64,000 nucleotides of DNA from positions 1 through 64,000 of the forward strand of contig CAWBXO010000001.1 of the NCBI GenBank assembly GCA_963792785.1, read 5' to 3'. Source of the stretch: CAWIMX01 sp963792785 (GTDB lineage: Bacteria > Acidobacteriota > Vicinamibacteria > Vicinamibacterales > CAVVIG01). Positions within the stretch are counted from its first letter, which is position 1. Each line of letters starts with the position of its first letter. Made by a program: the position numbers and the translations under genes. The notes under the pieces are model-generated. The model saw nothing but the letters and a program-made list of their open reading frames with translations. It was not told where the DNA came from and ran no database searches. Positions 34,699-44,531 of the stretch are shown here, piece by piece.

Positions 34699-36541
34699 AG
34701 ACGACGGCCGACGGCCGGGCGAACGACAGTCGCACCCGCCCGCCCGTTCGCTCGATCCCGATGGGCGCGGGATCCGCCGTGAACGGCGCATCCTCCGTCG
34801 TCAGCGCCGGCGTCAGGCCGCCGGCGCCGGCCTCGACGTCCACCGCGCCCGCCCCCCGCAGCCTCGCCACGATCAACCAGTCGCCCCGGGACACGAAGAC
34901 CGTCGCATCGTCGACCGTGCCGGCGTCGACGGGGTCCGCGTGGCGCGAGCGCCCGGTCTGCCGGCCCGACCTGAGGGCGAGGAGGGCGGCGGTCAGGCGC
35001 AGCACGGACGCGTGGGGCTCCGCCGTCCGCTCGTCCCAGTTCAGCCGGCTGCGGGCGAACGTGGCCGGCGCCTGGGGATCCGGGATCCGCTCGCGCGCCT
35101 CGGGACTCGAGAACGCGCGGAAGCTCGCGAACTCGCGGCGGCGGCCTTCGGTGACGAGCCGGCCGAGCTCCGGGTTGTGATCGGTGAAGTAGAGGAACGG
35201 CGACGACGCGGCCCACTCCTGGCCCATGAAGAGGAGCGGGGTCTCGGGCGCCGTCAGCAGCAGGGCCGTGGCGGCGCGCCACGCGGGGGCGTCGATCTGG
35301 TGGTTGAGGCGCTCGCCGAATGCGCGGTTGCCGATCTGGTCGTGGTTCTGCAGCGCGATCACGAACTGCCGCGGCAGGAGACCCTTGGGATCCGTGCCGC
35401 GCGGCCCGCCGAGATGCACGGAGTGCTGGCCGGTGAACAGCCAGCCCTGGCGGAGGGTCGTCGCGATGTCGTCGATCGACCCGCTGTAGTCACGGAAGTA
35501 GCCGTCGGCGTCGCCGGCGAGGAAGCGGCGGCACACGTGATGGAAGTCGTCGGCCCAGACGGCGTCGAGGTCCCAGCCGCCCTCGCGCGCCGGGCGCAGC
35601 ATCGAGGCGAGGTTCCGGTGGTCCTCGGCGACGACGAGCGTCCGGCCGCGCGTCGTCTCGTGCACGCGCGCGGCGATCTCGGCGGGGATCGGCCGGGCGC
35701 TCTCATCGATGATGGCGTGCGTGGCATCGAGCCGCAGCGCGTCCACGTGGAACTCGTGCGCCCAGTAGAGCGCGTTCTCGACGAAGAACGCGCGCACGGG
35801 TCCGCTGTCGTCGCCGTCGAAGTTGAGCGCCGCGCCCCAGGGTGTCTCGTGGCGGCTCGTGAAGTAGCGCGAGCTGTAGGCGCCGAGGTAGGCGCCGTCC
35901 GGGCCGAGATGGTTGTAGACGACGTCGAGGGCCACGGCCAGACCGAGCGCGTGCGCGGCGTCGACGAGCCGCCGCAGATCGTCGGGCGCGCCGTAGCAGC
36001 GGGCCGGCGCGAAGAGCGCCACGCCGTCGTAGCCCCAGTTGCGGGCCCCGGCGAAATCGGCGACCGGCATCAGCTCGATCGCGGTGACCCCGAGCGCGGC
36101 CAGCGCCGGCAGTTTCGCCGCCGCGGCGGCGAAGGTGCCGGCGGGCGTGAACGTGCCGACGTGCAGCTCGTAGAACACGGCGCGGTCGGGCTCGAGGCCG
36201 GGCCACGCCGCGTCGGTCCAGGCGAACGCGGAGGCATCGACGACGCCCGACGGCCCGTGCACGCCGTCGGGCTGGAACCGCGACGCGGGATCGGGGAGGG
36301 CGGGGCCGCCGTCCAGCCGGTGGCGGTAGCGCGAACCGGCTGGCGCCGCGTCGGTGACGGCCTCGAAATACCCTTCCGCCGCGGCGGCCAGCGGGAGCGT
36401 GAAAGCGGCGCCCGCCGGCGGCTGGATTTCGGCGTCGACGCGGCGGGCGTCGGGCGCCCAGACCCGGAAGCGCGTGCGCGGGCCGTCGCGCCACGCGCCG
36501 ATCGTCGGCGTCCAGGGCGGGCCGCTTGCCGGCGGCGTCAC
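34685..36541 (-). CDS. treZ: Malto-oligosyltrehalose trehalohydrolase, TreZ
   Basis: 618 residues, GH13. An N-terminal CBM48-like sandwich (RFRVWAPDARRVDAEIQPPA) leads into the barrel: FYELHVGTFTPAGTFAAAAA, VTAIELMPVADFAGARNWGY, and the catalytic Asp in VDALRLDATHAI (about residue 271), Glu in LVVAEDHRN (about 303) and Asp in ALQNHDQIGNR (about 400). It releases free trehalose from maltooligosyltrehalose made by TreY. GTG 36541 overlaps the maltokinase stop (GTGA), so glgE, mak and treZ are one coupled minus-strand operon. Confidence 0.95.
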   Translation of the reverse strand: MTPPASGPPWTPTIGAWRDGPRTRFRVWAPDARRVDAEIQPPAGAAFTLPLAAAAEGYFEAVTDAAPAGSRYRHRLDGGPALPDPASRFQPDGVHGPSGVVDASAFAWTDAAWPGLEPDRAVFYELHVGTFTPAGTFAAAAAKLPALAALGVTAIELMPVADFAGARNWGYDGVALFAPARCYGAPDDLRRLVDAAHALGLAVALDVVYNHLGPDGAYLGAYSSRYFTSRHETPWGAALNFDGDDSGPVRAFFVENALYWAHEFHVDALRLDATHAIIDESARPIPAEIAARVHETTRGRTLVVAEDHRNLASMLRPAREGGWDLDAVWADDFHHVCRRFLAGDADGYFRDYSGSIDDIATTLRQGWLFTGQHSVHLGGPRGTDPKGLLPRQFVIALQNHDQIGNRAFGERLNHQIDAPAWRAATALLLTAPETPLLFMGQEWAASSPFLYFTDHNPELGRLVTEGRRREFASFRAFSSPEARERIPDPQAPATFARSRLNWDERTAEPHASVLRLTAALLALRSGRQTGRSRHADPVDAGTVDDATVFVSRGDWLIVARLRGAGAVDVEAGAGGLTPALTTEDAPFTADPAPIGIERTGGRVRLSFARPSAVVFRRG

Positions 36542-37956
36542 GGCAGGAGCGCGACGAGCGCGCGCAGCGGAATGTGGACCCAGTCGGGCCGGCTGCCCAG
36601 CTCATACGCGATCTCGTAGAACGCCTTCTCGAGCACGAACGCGTCGAGGAGCGCCGCGAAGTCGTCGCCCGCGGGGACGAACGCCGAGCCGGCCGTGGCC
36701 TCGTGATAGCCCGCGAGAAACGCGGACGAGGCCGCGGCCTCCCACGCCCGCGCGGCGGGGGCGCGGCGATCGCGCGAGGCGGCGTCGCCGCCGGCCGCGC
36801 GGTCGAGCGCGACGTCGGCGGCGTACCCGAAGGATCGAAGCATCCCGGCCACGTCCTTGAGCGGCGACGCCTTCGCGCGCCGCTCGTCGAGCGTCCGCGC
36901 CGGCTCGCCCTCGAAGTCGATGATGAGGAAGTCGTCGCCCGTGGTGAGCACCTGCCCGAGGTGGTAGTCGCCGTGGACGCGAGTCCGCTCGGCCCGGATC
37001 GGGCGCCGGGCGATCGCCTCGAGCTTCGCGGCAAGGGCGTCGCGGCCGTCGAGCAGGCGCGTCGCCTGTTCGAAGACGGGACGCGGCAGGCCGCCGAGCT
37101 TGGACTCGAGCAGGTCGAGGGCGCGCCGGCCCTCCGCGTGCACCTGCGCGAGGCGCGCCGAGAGTTCCGGCGCCGTGAACGGCTCGGGCGAGAAGTCGGC
37201 GTCGTCGGTCGGCTGCGCGAGCGCGACGTGCAGCTCGCCGGTCCGCGCGCCGAGGCGCCGCGCGGACGGCCGGTACCGCGCGCCCGGCGCGCCCGGGGCG
37301 TCGAGATCGCGGGCCGCGTCGCGCACAGCGGCCTCCCAGGCCGTGCCGTCATTGCGGACGAACCCCTGCACGACGGCGAGCGCGGCCGACTCGCCGCCGG
37401 GCGGCGTGTAGGCGAGCGCGCCGACCAGCGGGGCGGCGTGCCTGAAGCCGATCGAGGTGAGCCGCCGCCCGATCTCGACTTCCACGTTGGGCCCGGCGTC
37501 GAGGCGGCGCAGCAGCTTGAGCATGTAGCGATCGCCGAAGATCAGGCTGGAGTTGCTCTGGTCGGGCGAGCCGCGGCGGACCGCGAGCGGCGCGGCGTCG
37601 GCGCTGGCGGCGGGCGCCGGGCCGTCGAGGCCCTGCACGCGCCCGTGCTGCATCGGCAAAGGCGCGTTCGCGATGGCCGCGGCCAGCAGCGCGCGGCACG
37701 TCTCGTCGTGCTCGAGCGCGTCGCTGATCGCGCCCGAGCGGGCATCGCGGAGGATGGGCGCGGCGTAGCGCTCCGGGCGCCCCTGGTCGTAGGTCGCCTC
37801 GAGGATCGTGAGCCACGCGCGCGCCGGCGCCGGCCCGAGGGGCGCCGAATCGAGCAGACGCACGTCGAGCAGCCCGCGCGCCTTGCCGGCGAACCAGCGC
37901 TGGCGCTCGAGGAACGGTTTCAACAGCCGCGGATCGATTACCCCATGGCCGGTCAT
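36538..37956 (-). CDS. Maltokinase
   Basis: 472 residues, aminoglycoside-phosphotransferase-like fold. An N-terminal cap domain (LLKPFLERQRWFAGKARGLL, characteristic of maltokinases) is followed by SNSSLIFGDRYMLKLLRRL (lysine for ATP), the catalytic HGDYHLGQVL (about residue 330) and metal-binding LIIDFEGEP. It phosphorylates maltose to maltose-1-phosphate for GlgE using ATP. It is encoded as a separate protein here, unlike organisms with a TreS-maltokinase fusion. ATG 37956 overlaps the glgE stop by four bases (ATGA). Confidence 0.92.
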   Translation of the reverse strand: MTGHGVIDPRLLKPFLERQRWFAGKARGLLDVRLLDSAPLGPAPARAWLTILEATYDQGRPERYAAPILRDARSGAISDALEHDETCRALLAAAIANAPLPMQHGRVQGLDGPAPAASADAAPLAVRRGSPDQSNSSLIFGDRYMLKLLRRLDAGPNVEVEIGRRLTSIGFRHAAPLVGALAYTPPGGESAALAVVQGFVRNDGTAWEAAVRDAARDLDAPGAPGARYRPSARRLGARTGELHVALAQPTDDADFSPEPFTAPELSARLAQVHAEGRRALDLLESKLGGLPRPVFEQATRLLDGRDALAAKLEAIARRPIRAERTRVHGDYHLGQVLTTGDDFLIIDFEGEPARTLDERRAKASPLKDVAGMLRSFGYAADVALDRAAGGDAASRDRRAPAARAWEAAASSAFLAGYHEATAGSAFVPAGDDFAALLDAFVLEKAFYEIAYELGSRPDWVHIPLRALVALLP

Positions 37957-39989
37957 CGGACCCTGAAGATGTGCGCGGGCCGCTCGGCCGGATCGAGGCG
38001 CACGTAGTTCGCGGCGCCGGTCCAGGTGTAGCGTTCGCCGTCGAGGAGATCTTCCATCTCGTACGGCGTCAGGGCCGGCAGGTTGAGATCGGCGAGCGGC
38101 AGCGTGACCCAGCCGTGCTGCATGTTCGCCGGATCGAGGTTCACGACGACGAGCAGCCGGTTGGCGCCGTCGGGCGACTGTTTCAGGTAGGCGAGGATCT
38201 GCGGATTGTCCGTCGGGCAGAACGTCAGCCCGCGATCGCGCTGCAGGGCCGGGTTGCCGCGGCGGATGCGGTTGACCGACCGGATCAGATCCTTGATGTT
38301 GCCGGGCCGATCCCAGTCCCACTGGCGGAACGTGAACTTCTCCGAATCGTAGTACTCCTCGGTGCCGGCGACCGCCCGGCCCTCGCACAGCTCGAAGCCG
38401 CTGTAGATGCCGTAGCTGGCGCCCAGCGTTGCCGCGAGCAGGTAGCGCACCGCGAACGCCGGCGGGCCGGCCGTCTGCAGCGACGCGTGCAGGATGTCCG
38501 GCGTGTTCGTGAAGAGGTTCGGCCGGAAGAAGTCCGCGACCGGGGGCGTGGTCAGCTCCGTGAAGTATTCGGCGATCTCGGTCTTCTCCACGCGCCACGT
38601 GAAATACGTGTACGACTGCGTGAAGCCGATCTTCGCGAGGTAGTACATGACCTTCGGGCGCGTGAACGCTTCCGAGAGAAACAGCGTGTCGGGGTGCTCG
38701 CGCTGGATCTCGCGGATGAGCCACTCCCAGAAGATGTACGGCTTGGTGTGCGGGTTGTCGACGCGGAAGATGCGGACGCCGTGCTCGATCCAGTAGAGCA
38801 CGACCGCCTTGATCTCCTGCCAGAGCGCGTGCCAGGCGTCGGTCTCGAAGTTCAGCGGATAGATGTCCTGGTACTTCTTGGGCGGATTCTCCGCGTACTT
38901 GATCGTCCCGTCGGGGCGGTGCTTGAACCACTCGGGGTGCTCGCGGACCCACGGGTGATCCGGCGAGCACTGCAGGGCGAGGTCGAGGGCGACCTCGAGT
39001 TCGAGATCGCGCGCCGTGGCGACGAACGCGTCGAAGTCCTCGATCGTGCCGAGCCCCGGCTCGATGGCCGTGTGGCCGCCCTCCGCGGCGCCGATGGCCC
39101 ACGGGCTGCCCGGATCGCCGGGCGCCGCGGTGAGCGCGTGGCCGCGGCCCTTGCGATACGTGCGGCCGATGGGATGAATCGGCGGCAGGTAGACCACGTC
39201 GAAGCCCAACGCGGCGATGTTGAGCAGGTGCCCGGAGGCCTCGCGGAACGTGGCGCTGCGGGAGGCGTCGGGCCCCCACGACCGCGGGAACATCTCGTAC
39301 CACGCGCCGACGCGAGCCCGCGCGCGGTCGACCCGCACCTTCAGGGTCCGGTACGACGCGGCGTGCCGGCGATCGGGGAAGCGGCGCGCCACCGCCGAGA
39401 CGCGCTCGTCGAGTGCGGCGGCCGCGCGCGTGGCCTGCTCGGCCAGTCCGGCGACGACGTCGGCCTGCGACTCCAGCCAGACGCCGTCGTCGGCCGACTC
39501 GGACCGGGCGCGCCCGGCGGCGTCGCGCAGCAGCGCGGCGCCCTCGGCGAGTTCGCTCGCGACGTCCTGGCCGGCCGTGACCTTGGCCGCGAGCTCCTTG
39601 CACCAGGTCGCGAACCGATCGACCCATGCGCGCACGGTGTATTCGTGCGGCGCCTCCCCGGCGATGTCGAACGAGGCCTCCCAGCCGTCGTTGCCGAGCG
39701 CGCGCATCGGGATCTCGATCCACGCGCCCCTCTGTTGCGCGTCGAGCGTCCGGACCGCCACGACGGCCGCGAGGATGTCGTGGCCGTCGACGTGGATGTC
39801 GGCGGTGACCACGACCGGCTCGCCGACGGTGCGCTTGATGGGGAAGCGGCCCGCGTCGATCTCGGGCTGGACGTGTTCGATCACGACGCGGTTGCGACCC
39901 CAGTCCGGGGCGTCGGCGGAGGAAGCCTCGCGCGCGGGTGGCGCGGCGGGCGGCGTGGAACTGGGCGGGGGGACGCGCTTCTTCGTCAT
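37953..39989 (-). CDS. glgE: Alpha-1,4-glucan:maltose-1-phosphate maltosyltransferase, GlgE
   Basis: 678 residues, GH13_3. ATG 39989 is chosen because it precedes a Pro-rich leader and the GlgE N-domain (VVIEHVQPEIDAGRFPIKRT). Catalytic residues: Asp in RIFRVDNPHTKPY (about 411), Glu in LFLSEAFTRPKVM (about 436) and Asp in FTNTPDILH (about 496). Family fingerprint HPEWFKHRPDGTIKYAENPP is present. It transfers maltosyl units from maltose-1-phosphate onto alpha-1,4-glucan. First gene of the operon glgE-mak-treZ. The palindromic repeat at 39997-40197 lies between it and glgX. Confidence 0.95.
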   Translation of the reverse strand: MTKKRVPPPSSTPPAAPPAREASSADAPDWGRNRVVIEHVQPEIDAGRFPIKRTVGEPVVVTADIHVDGHDILAAVVAVRTLDAQQRGAWIEIPMRALGNDGWEASFDIAGEAPHEYTVRAWVDRFATWCKELAAKVTAGQDVASELAEGAALLRDAAGRARSESADDGVWLESQADVVAGLAEQATRAAAALDERVSAVARRFPDRRHAASYRTLKVRVDRARARVGAWYEMFPRSWGPDASRSATFREASGHLLNIAALGFDVVYLPPIHPIGRTYRKGRGHALTAAPGDPGSPWAIGAAEGGHTAIEPGLGTIEDFDAFVATARDLELEVALDLALQCSPDHPWVREHPEWFKHRPDGTIKYAENPPKKYQDIYPLNFETDAWHALWQEIKAVVLYWIEHGVRIFRVDNPHTKPYIFWEWLIREIQREHPDTLFLSEAFTRPKVMYYLAKIGFTQSYTYFTWRVEKTEIAEYFTELTTPPVADFFRPNLFTNTPDILHASLQTAGPPAFAVRYLLAATLGASYGIYSGFELCEGRAVAGTEEYYDSEKFTFRQWDWDRPGNIKDLIRSVNRIRRGNPALQRDRGLTFCPTDNPQILAYLKQSPDGANRLLVVVNLDPANMQHGWVTLPLADLNLPALTPYEMEDLLDGERYTWTGAANYVRLDPAERPAHIFRVR

Positions 39990-39996
39990 GCGGAAT

Positions 39997-40197
39997 AACC
40001 ACTGAGGCACTGAGGCACAAAGGGCGACCGGGAGCGCACGACGCGGGACGGCCGGCTTCGCCGGCCGCAGCGGCGGACGAGCGAGGGTCGTGGACACGAG
40101 CGGCAAGACAGCAGCGCTCGTGTCCGCGCCCCTCGTTCGTCCGCCGAGCCGCCGAAGGCGGCCGCGTCGAGCCCTGTGCCTCTGTGCCTCTGTGGTT
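39997..40197. repeat. Large imperfect palindromic intergenic repeat
   Basis: The whole gap between glgX and glgE folds on itself. The left edge AACCACTGAGGCACTGAGGC pairs with the right edge GTGCCTCTGTGCCTCTGTGG (reverse complement). The centre GGACACGAGCG (40092-40102) pairs exactly with CGCTCGTGTCC (40115-40125). Inner hairpins GGCCGGCTTCGCCGGCC and GCCGCCGAAGGCGGC lie on each side. The CACTGAGGCAC / CACAGAGGCAC motif is a familiar intergenic repeat in environmental genomes. Possible roles: MITE-like element, RNA processing or termination. Confidence 0.7.
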
Positions 40198-40200
40198 GGA

Positions 40201-42334
40201 TCATGAGGTCTCCGGGTGTCGCGCCAGCGTGAACACGGCGACCGATTGGCCCTGCAGCGGGTACTGGGTGCCGCCGGGATAGGGCCGCTCTTCCGTGGTG
40301 GCGGCGATGGTGTCGATGACGCGCAGCCACTGCCGGTCGTGGTTGGCGATCGGGAGCGTGAAGTTCACCTGGTCGCTGTGCGCGTTGAAGAGCAGCAGCA
40401 GCGTGTGTCCGTGGACGTGGCGGCCGCGGAAGTCGATTTCGTCGACGGCCTCGCCCGAGAGCTGGACGCCGAGCGACCGCACGAAGTCGGCGTTCCAGGC
40501 CTCGTCGTTCATCTCCTGGCCAGACGGCTCGAGCCACATGATGTCCTTCACGTCGGCGCCGCGGATCTGACGGCCCTGAAAATATTTCTGGCGCCGGAGC
40601 ACGGGCTGGTCCCGCTGGAGGCGGATCAGCTTGCGCGTGAAGTCGAGCAGCTGCTGGCGGCGCTCGTCGAGATCCCACGACGTCCACGAGATCTCATTGT
40701 CCTGACAGTACGCGTTGTTGTTGCCGCGCTGCGTCCGGCCGAGCTCGTCGCCCCCGCTGAGCATCGGCACGCCCTGCGACAGGAACAGCGTGGCGAGCAG
40801 GTTGCGCTGCTGGCGATCCCGCAGCGCGAGGATGGCCGGGTCCTCGGTCGGTCCCTCGGCGCCGCAGTTCCAGCTCAGGTTGTTCGATTCGCCGTCGCGG
40901 TTGTCCTCGCCGTTGTCGAGATTGTGCTTCTCGTTGTAGCTGACCAGGTCGCGCAGGGTGAAGCCGTCGTGGGCGGTGACGAAGTTGATGCTGGCGTACG
41001 GGCGGCGGCCGCTCTGCTCGTAGAGGTCGTTGCTGCCGGCGAGGCGGTGCGCCAGCTCGGAAACGCCGCTGGCGTCGCCGCGCCAGAACCGCCGCACGGC
41101 GTCGCGGTAGCGGCCGTTCCACTCGGTCCACAGCACCGGAAAGTTCCCGACCTGATAGCCCCCGTCGCCCAGGTCCCACGGTTCGGCGATGAGCTTCACC
41201 TGCGAGATGATCGGGTCCTGGTGAATGATGTCGAAGAACGCGGACAGCCGATCGACTTCGAACAGCTCGCGCGCCAGCGCGCTGGCCAGGTCGAACCGGA
41301 AACCGTCCACGTGCATCTCGAGGATCCAGTACCGGAGGCTGTCCATGATCAACTGGAGCACGCGCGGATTGCGCATCATCAGCGTGTTGCCGCAGCCGGT
41401 GAAGTCGACGTAGTGGCCCGGGCTGTCCGCGTCGATGCGGTAGTACCGAGGCGTTGTCGATCCCGCGCAGCGAGAGCGTCGGGCCCTGGTGGTTCCCCTC
41501 GGCCGTGTGGTTGTACACGACGTCGAGGATCACCTCGAGGCCGGCCGAGTGGAGCGCGCGCACCATGCGCTTGAACTCGCGCACGCTGCCGTCGGGCGAG
41601 CGGCTCGCGCTGTAGCCGAGCTCGGGCGCGAAGTAGCAGAACGTGTTGTAGCCCCAGTAGTTGCGAAGGCCGAGCTCCACGAGCCGGCGCTCGTCGACGT
41701 GGTGGTGCACCGGCATCAGCTCGACGGCGGTCACGCCGAGTTTCGTCAGGTGATCGAGCGCCGCGTCGGTCGTCAGGGCCTCGTACGTGCCGCGGAGCCG
41801 CTCGGGGAGGCCCGGGTGGCGCTTCGTGAAGCCGCGCACGTGCATTTCGTAGATGATCGTCTTGTGCCACGGCGTGCGCGGAGGTCGGTCGTCGCCCCAC
41901 GTGAACGCCGGGTCGATGACGGCGGCGAGCGGCGCCAGGGGCGCGTTGTCGCGCGTGTCGAACGACAGGTCCTCGGCCGGGTCGCCCACCTTGTACCCGA
42001 ACATCTCGTAGTTGCCCCACCGGACGTCGCGGCCGACGGCCTTGGCGTACGGATCCATGAGCACCTTGTTCGGGTTGAACCGGTGGCCGGACGTCGGTTC
42101 GTACGGGCCGTAGACGCGGTAGCCGTAGAGCTGGCCAGGGCGCACGTGGGGCATGTAGCCGTGCCAGACCATGTCCGTCTGTTCCGGCAGCACGTGGCGC
42201 TCGGCCTCGGTGGCGGCGTCGGGCGAGTCGAACAGGCACAACTCGACCCTGGTGGCGTGCGCGGAGAAGAGCGCGAAGTTGACGCCGACGCCGTCCCACG
42301 TGGCGCCGAGCGGATAGGGAGTTCCCGGCCACAT
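40201..42334 (-). pseudogene. glgX: Glycogen debranching enzyme (GlgX/TreX), one frameshift
   Basis: About 711 residues, GH13_11 isoamylase type. ATG 42334 is chosen because GAGGTG lies upstream. An N-terminal CBM48 domain (GTPYPLGATWDGVGVNFALF) leads into the barrel. The frame shifts at about 41446 in GIDNASVLPH; removing one base gives SYYRIDADSPGHYVDFTGCG and continues in the second frame. Catalytic residues are all intact: Asp in VDGFRFDLASAL, Glu in KLIAEPWDLG, Asp in FVTAHDGFTLRDL. It hydrolyses alpha-1,6 branches to supply linear maltodextrins to TreY. The rest is perfectly conserved, so a single-base sequencing error is quite likely. Confidence 0.85.
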
Positions 42335-42366
42335 CGGTTGCACCTCAAAGTATAGTCGTGCCTGCC

Positions 42367-43647
42367 ATGCCCGTTCACCCCGCCGTCCGCCGCCGGGCCG
42401 TGCTCGCCCTCGGCGCGGCCGCCGCCGTCGCCGCCGGTCTGGCCGCCGCGTGCGGCGGCGCGCCGCCGCGGCGCGTCCTCACCCTGTCGGGCAGCGCCGT
42501 CGGCCGCGAGGCCGACGTCGTGCGGCGGCAGCTCGCGCGCTTCGCCGCGAGCCATCCCGGCACGGCCGTCGAGCTGCGCGCCGCGCCCGACGCGTCGGAC
42601 CAGCGCCACCAGCTCTACGTCCAGTGGCTCAACGCGCACGCCGGCAATCCCGACGTGTTGCAGCTCGATGTGGTGTGGACACCGGAGTTCGCGGGCGCCG
42701 GATGGATCCTGCCGCTCGACCGATACCACCCCGACACCGACCGGTTTTTTGCGGCCACCGTGGCCGCGAACCGCTGGGACCATCGATTGTACGCGCTCCC
42801 GTGGTTCGTGGACGTAGGGATGTTGTATTGGCGCACCGACCTGGTGGACGCCCCGCCGCCGACGATGGCGGCGCTCGAGGCCGGCGCCCGGCGGGCGATG
42901 ACCGGCGGCACCCCCTACGGGTTCGTCTGGCAGGGCGCGCGCTACGAGGGCCTCGTCACCGTGTTCACCGAGTTCCTCGGCGCGTACGGCGGCGCGATCC
43001 TCGACGCGGACGGCCGCGTCGTCGTCAATCGGCCCGCCGGGGTGCGCGCGCTGGCGGCGATGGTCGCCGAAGTCCGGTCGGGGCTCGTGCCGGAGGCGGC
43101 GCTGACGTGGCAGGAAGAGCAGACGCGCTTCGCGTTCGAGACGGGCGACGCGGTGTTCATGCGGAACTGGCCGTACGCCGTGCCGCTGCTCGCCGACGCC
43201 GGGGAGTCGCGCGTCGCGGGCCGCTTCGCGGTCGCGCCGATGCCGGCCGCCGACGGCGGCGCCTCGACCGCCGCGCTCGGCGGATCGCAGCTCGCCGTGA
43301 ACGCGTACAGCGATCAGCCGGACGAGGCCTACGCCCTGATCCAGTTCCTGCTCGCGCCGGAGCAGGAGCTCGAACGCGCGCGCGTGGTGGGGCAGTATCC
43401 GCCGATGCGGGCGCTCTACGACACGCCGGAGCTGGCCGAGGCCCTGCACGCCGACACCGCCACGCTGCGGCGGATTATCGACGGTGCGACGCCGCGGCCG
43501 GTGACGCCGGTCTACAGCCAGCTCTCCGAAGTCCTGCAGATCGGCCTGCACCGCGCGCTGACCGGCCAGGCCGAGCCGGCGGCGGCGCTGGCCGAGGCGG
43601 CCGGGGAGATGCGCGCCGTGCTCGCGCGCGCGGAGCTCGGATCGTGA
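42367..43647 (+). CDS. Sugar ABC transporter solute-binding lipoprotein (family 1)
   Basis: 426 residues. ATG 42367 is preferred over GTG 42358 because it starts the signal (RRRAVLALGAAAAVAAGLAAAC), a twin-Arg-like, lipobox-ending leader (LAAAC). The protein is therefore anchored outside the cell membrane. Mature part: EADVVRRQLARFAASHPGTA, DVLQLDVVWTPEFAGAGWIL, YALPWFVDVGMLYWRTDLVD and FMRNWPYAVPLL match the trehalose/maltose-type (LpqY/ThuE-like) binding proteins. Divergent from glgX with only about 30 bases between starts, so the promoter region must reach into coding sequence. Substrate inferred as trehalose or malto-oligosaccharide from context. Confidence 0.88.
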   Translation: MPVHPAVRRRAVLALGAAAAVAAGLAAACGGAPPRRVLTLSGSAVGREADVVRRQLARFAASHPGTAVELRAAPDASDQRHQLYVQWLNAHAGNPDVLQLDVVWTPEFAGAGWILPLDRYHPDTDRFFAATVAANRWDHRLYALPWFVDVGMLYWRTDLVDAPPPTMAALEAGARRAMTGGTPYGFVWQGARYEGLVTVFTEFLGAYGGAILDADGRVVVNRPAGVRALAAMVAEVRSGLVPEAALTWQEEQTRFAFETGDAVFMRNWPYAVPLLADAGESRVAGRFAVAPMPAADGGASTAALGGSQLAVNAYSDQPDEAYALIQFLLAPEQELERARVVGQYPPMRALYDTPELAEALHADTATLRRIIDGATPRPVTPVYSQLSEVLQIGLHRALTGQAEPAAALAEAAGEMRAVLARAELGS

Positions 43648-44531
43648 TCCGCCGCGACGCGCGCCTCGCCTGGGCCTTCGTGGCGCCCGCGCTCGTCGTG
43701 GTGGGCGCGGTGGCCGTCGCGCCGATCGGCTGGACGATCTGGGAGTCGCTGCACCGCCACGACCTGCGGATGCCGTGGCTGGGACGCCCGTTCATCGGCC
43801 TCGCCAACTACGTCGAACTCGCGCGGACGCCTCGGGTCTGGGCGGCGATCGGGCATACCGTCGCGTTCACCACCGTGTCGGTCGCGATCGAGCTGGCGGC
43901 CGGGCTGGCGCTCGCGCTGGCGCTCCACCGGGCGACGCGCGCGCGCGGCCTGGTGCGCACGGCCGTGCTGCTGCCGTGGGCGGTGCCGACCGTGGTCGCC
44001 GCCCTCATCTGGCGCTTCCTGTTCGAGAGCCCGTACGGCCTGGTCAACTCGGCGCTGGTCGGCGTCGGCGCGGCCGCGTCGCCGCCCGCGTGGTTCGCGC
44101 ACCCGCTCGCGGCCTGGGTGCCGATCGTGCTCGCGGACGTCTGGAAGATGACGCCGTTCGTCGCGGTCCTCCTGCTCGCGGGCCTGCAGCAGATCGACCC
44201 GGCCGTGGAGGACGCGGCGCGGATGGACGGCGCCGGGCCGTGGCGGCGCCTCGTTTCGATCACGCTGCCGCTCCTGCGGCCGGCGCTGCTCGTGGCGGTC
44301 GTCTTCCGGGCGATGGACGCGTTCCGCGTGTTCGACCTGGTGTACGTCCTCACCGGCGGCGGCCCCGGCACGGCCACCGAGCCGATCGCGCTCCTCACGT
44401 TCACGACGCTGCTGCAGAACCTGCGGTTCGGCGCCGGCGCGGCGCTCTCGGTCGTGGTGTTCACGATCGCCTTCGTGTTCGCCCTGGCGTCGATTCGGCT
44501 CTCCGGAGTGATGCGCAATGCGGATCTCTAG
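43644..44531 (+). CDS. Sugar ABC transporter permease 1
   Basis: 295 residues, GTG 43644 overlapping the previous stop (GTGA). Six transmembrane helices (AWAFVAPALVVVGAVAVAPI at the start). It carries the MalF-type EAA loop (EDAARMDGAGPWRRLVSITLP), which contacts the ATPase. Partner of the permease at 44518 and the ATPase at 45357. Overlaps the next gene by 14 bases. Confidence 0.92.
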   Translation: MIRRDARLAWAFVAPALVVVGAVAVAPIGWTIWESLHRHDLRMPWLGRPFIGLANYVELARTPRVWAAIGHTVAFTTVSVAIELAAGLALALALHRATRARGLVRTAVLLPWAVPTVVAALIWRFLFESPYGLVNSALVGVGAAASPPAWFAHPLAAWVPIVLADVWKMTPFVAVLLLAGLQQIDPAVEDAARMDGAGPWRRLVSITLPLLRPALLVAVVFRAMDAFRVFDLVYVLTGGGPGTATEPIALLTFTTLLQNLRFGAGAALSVVVFTIAFVFALASIRLSGVMRNADL

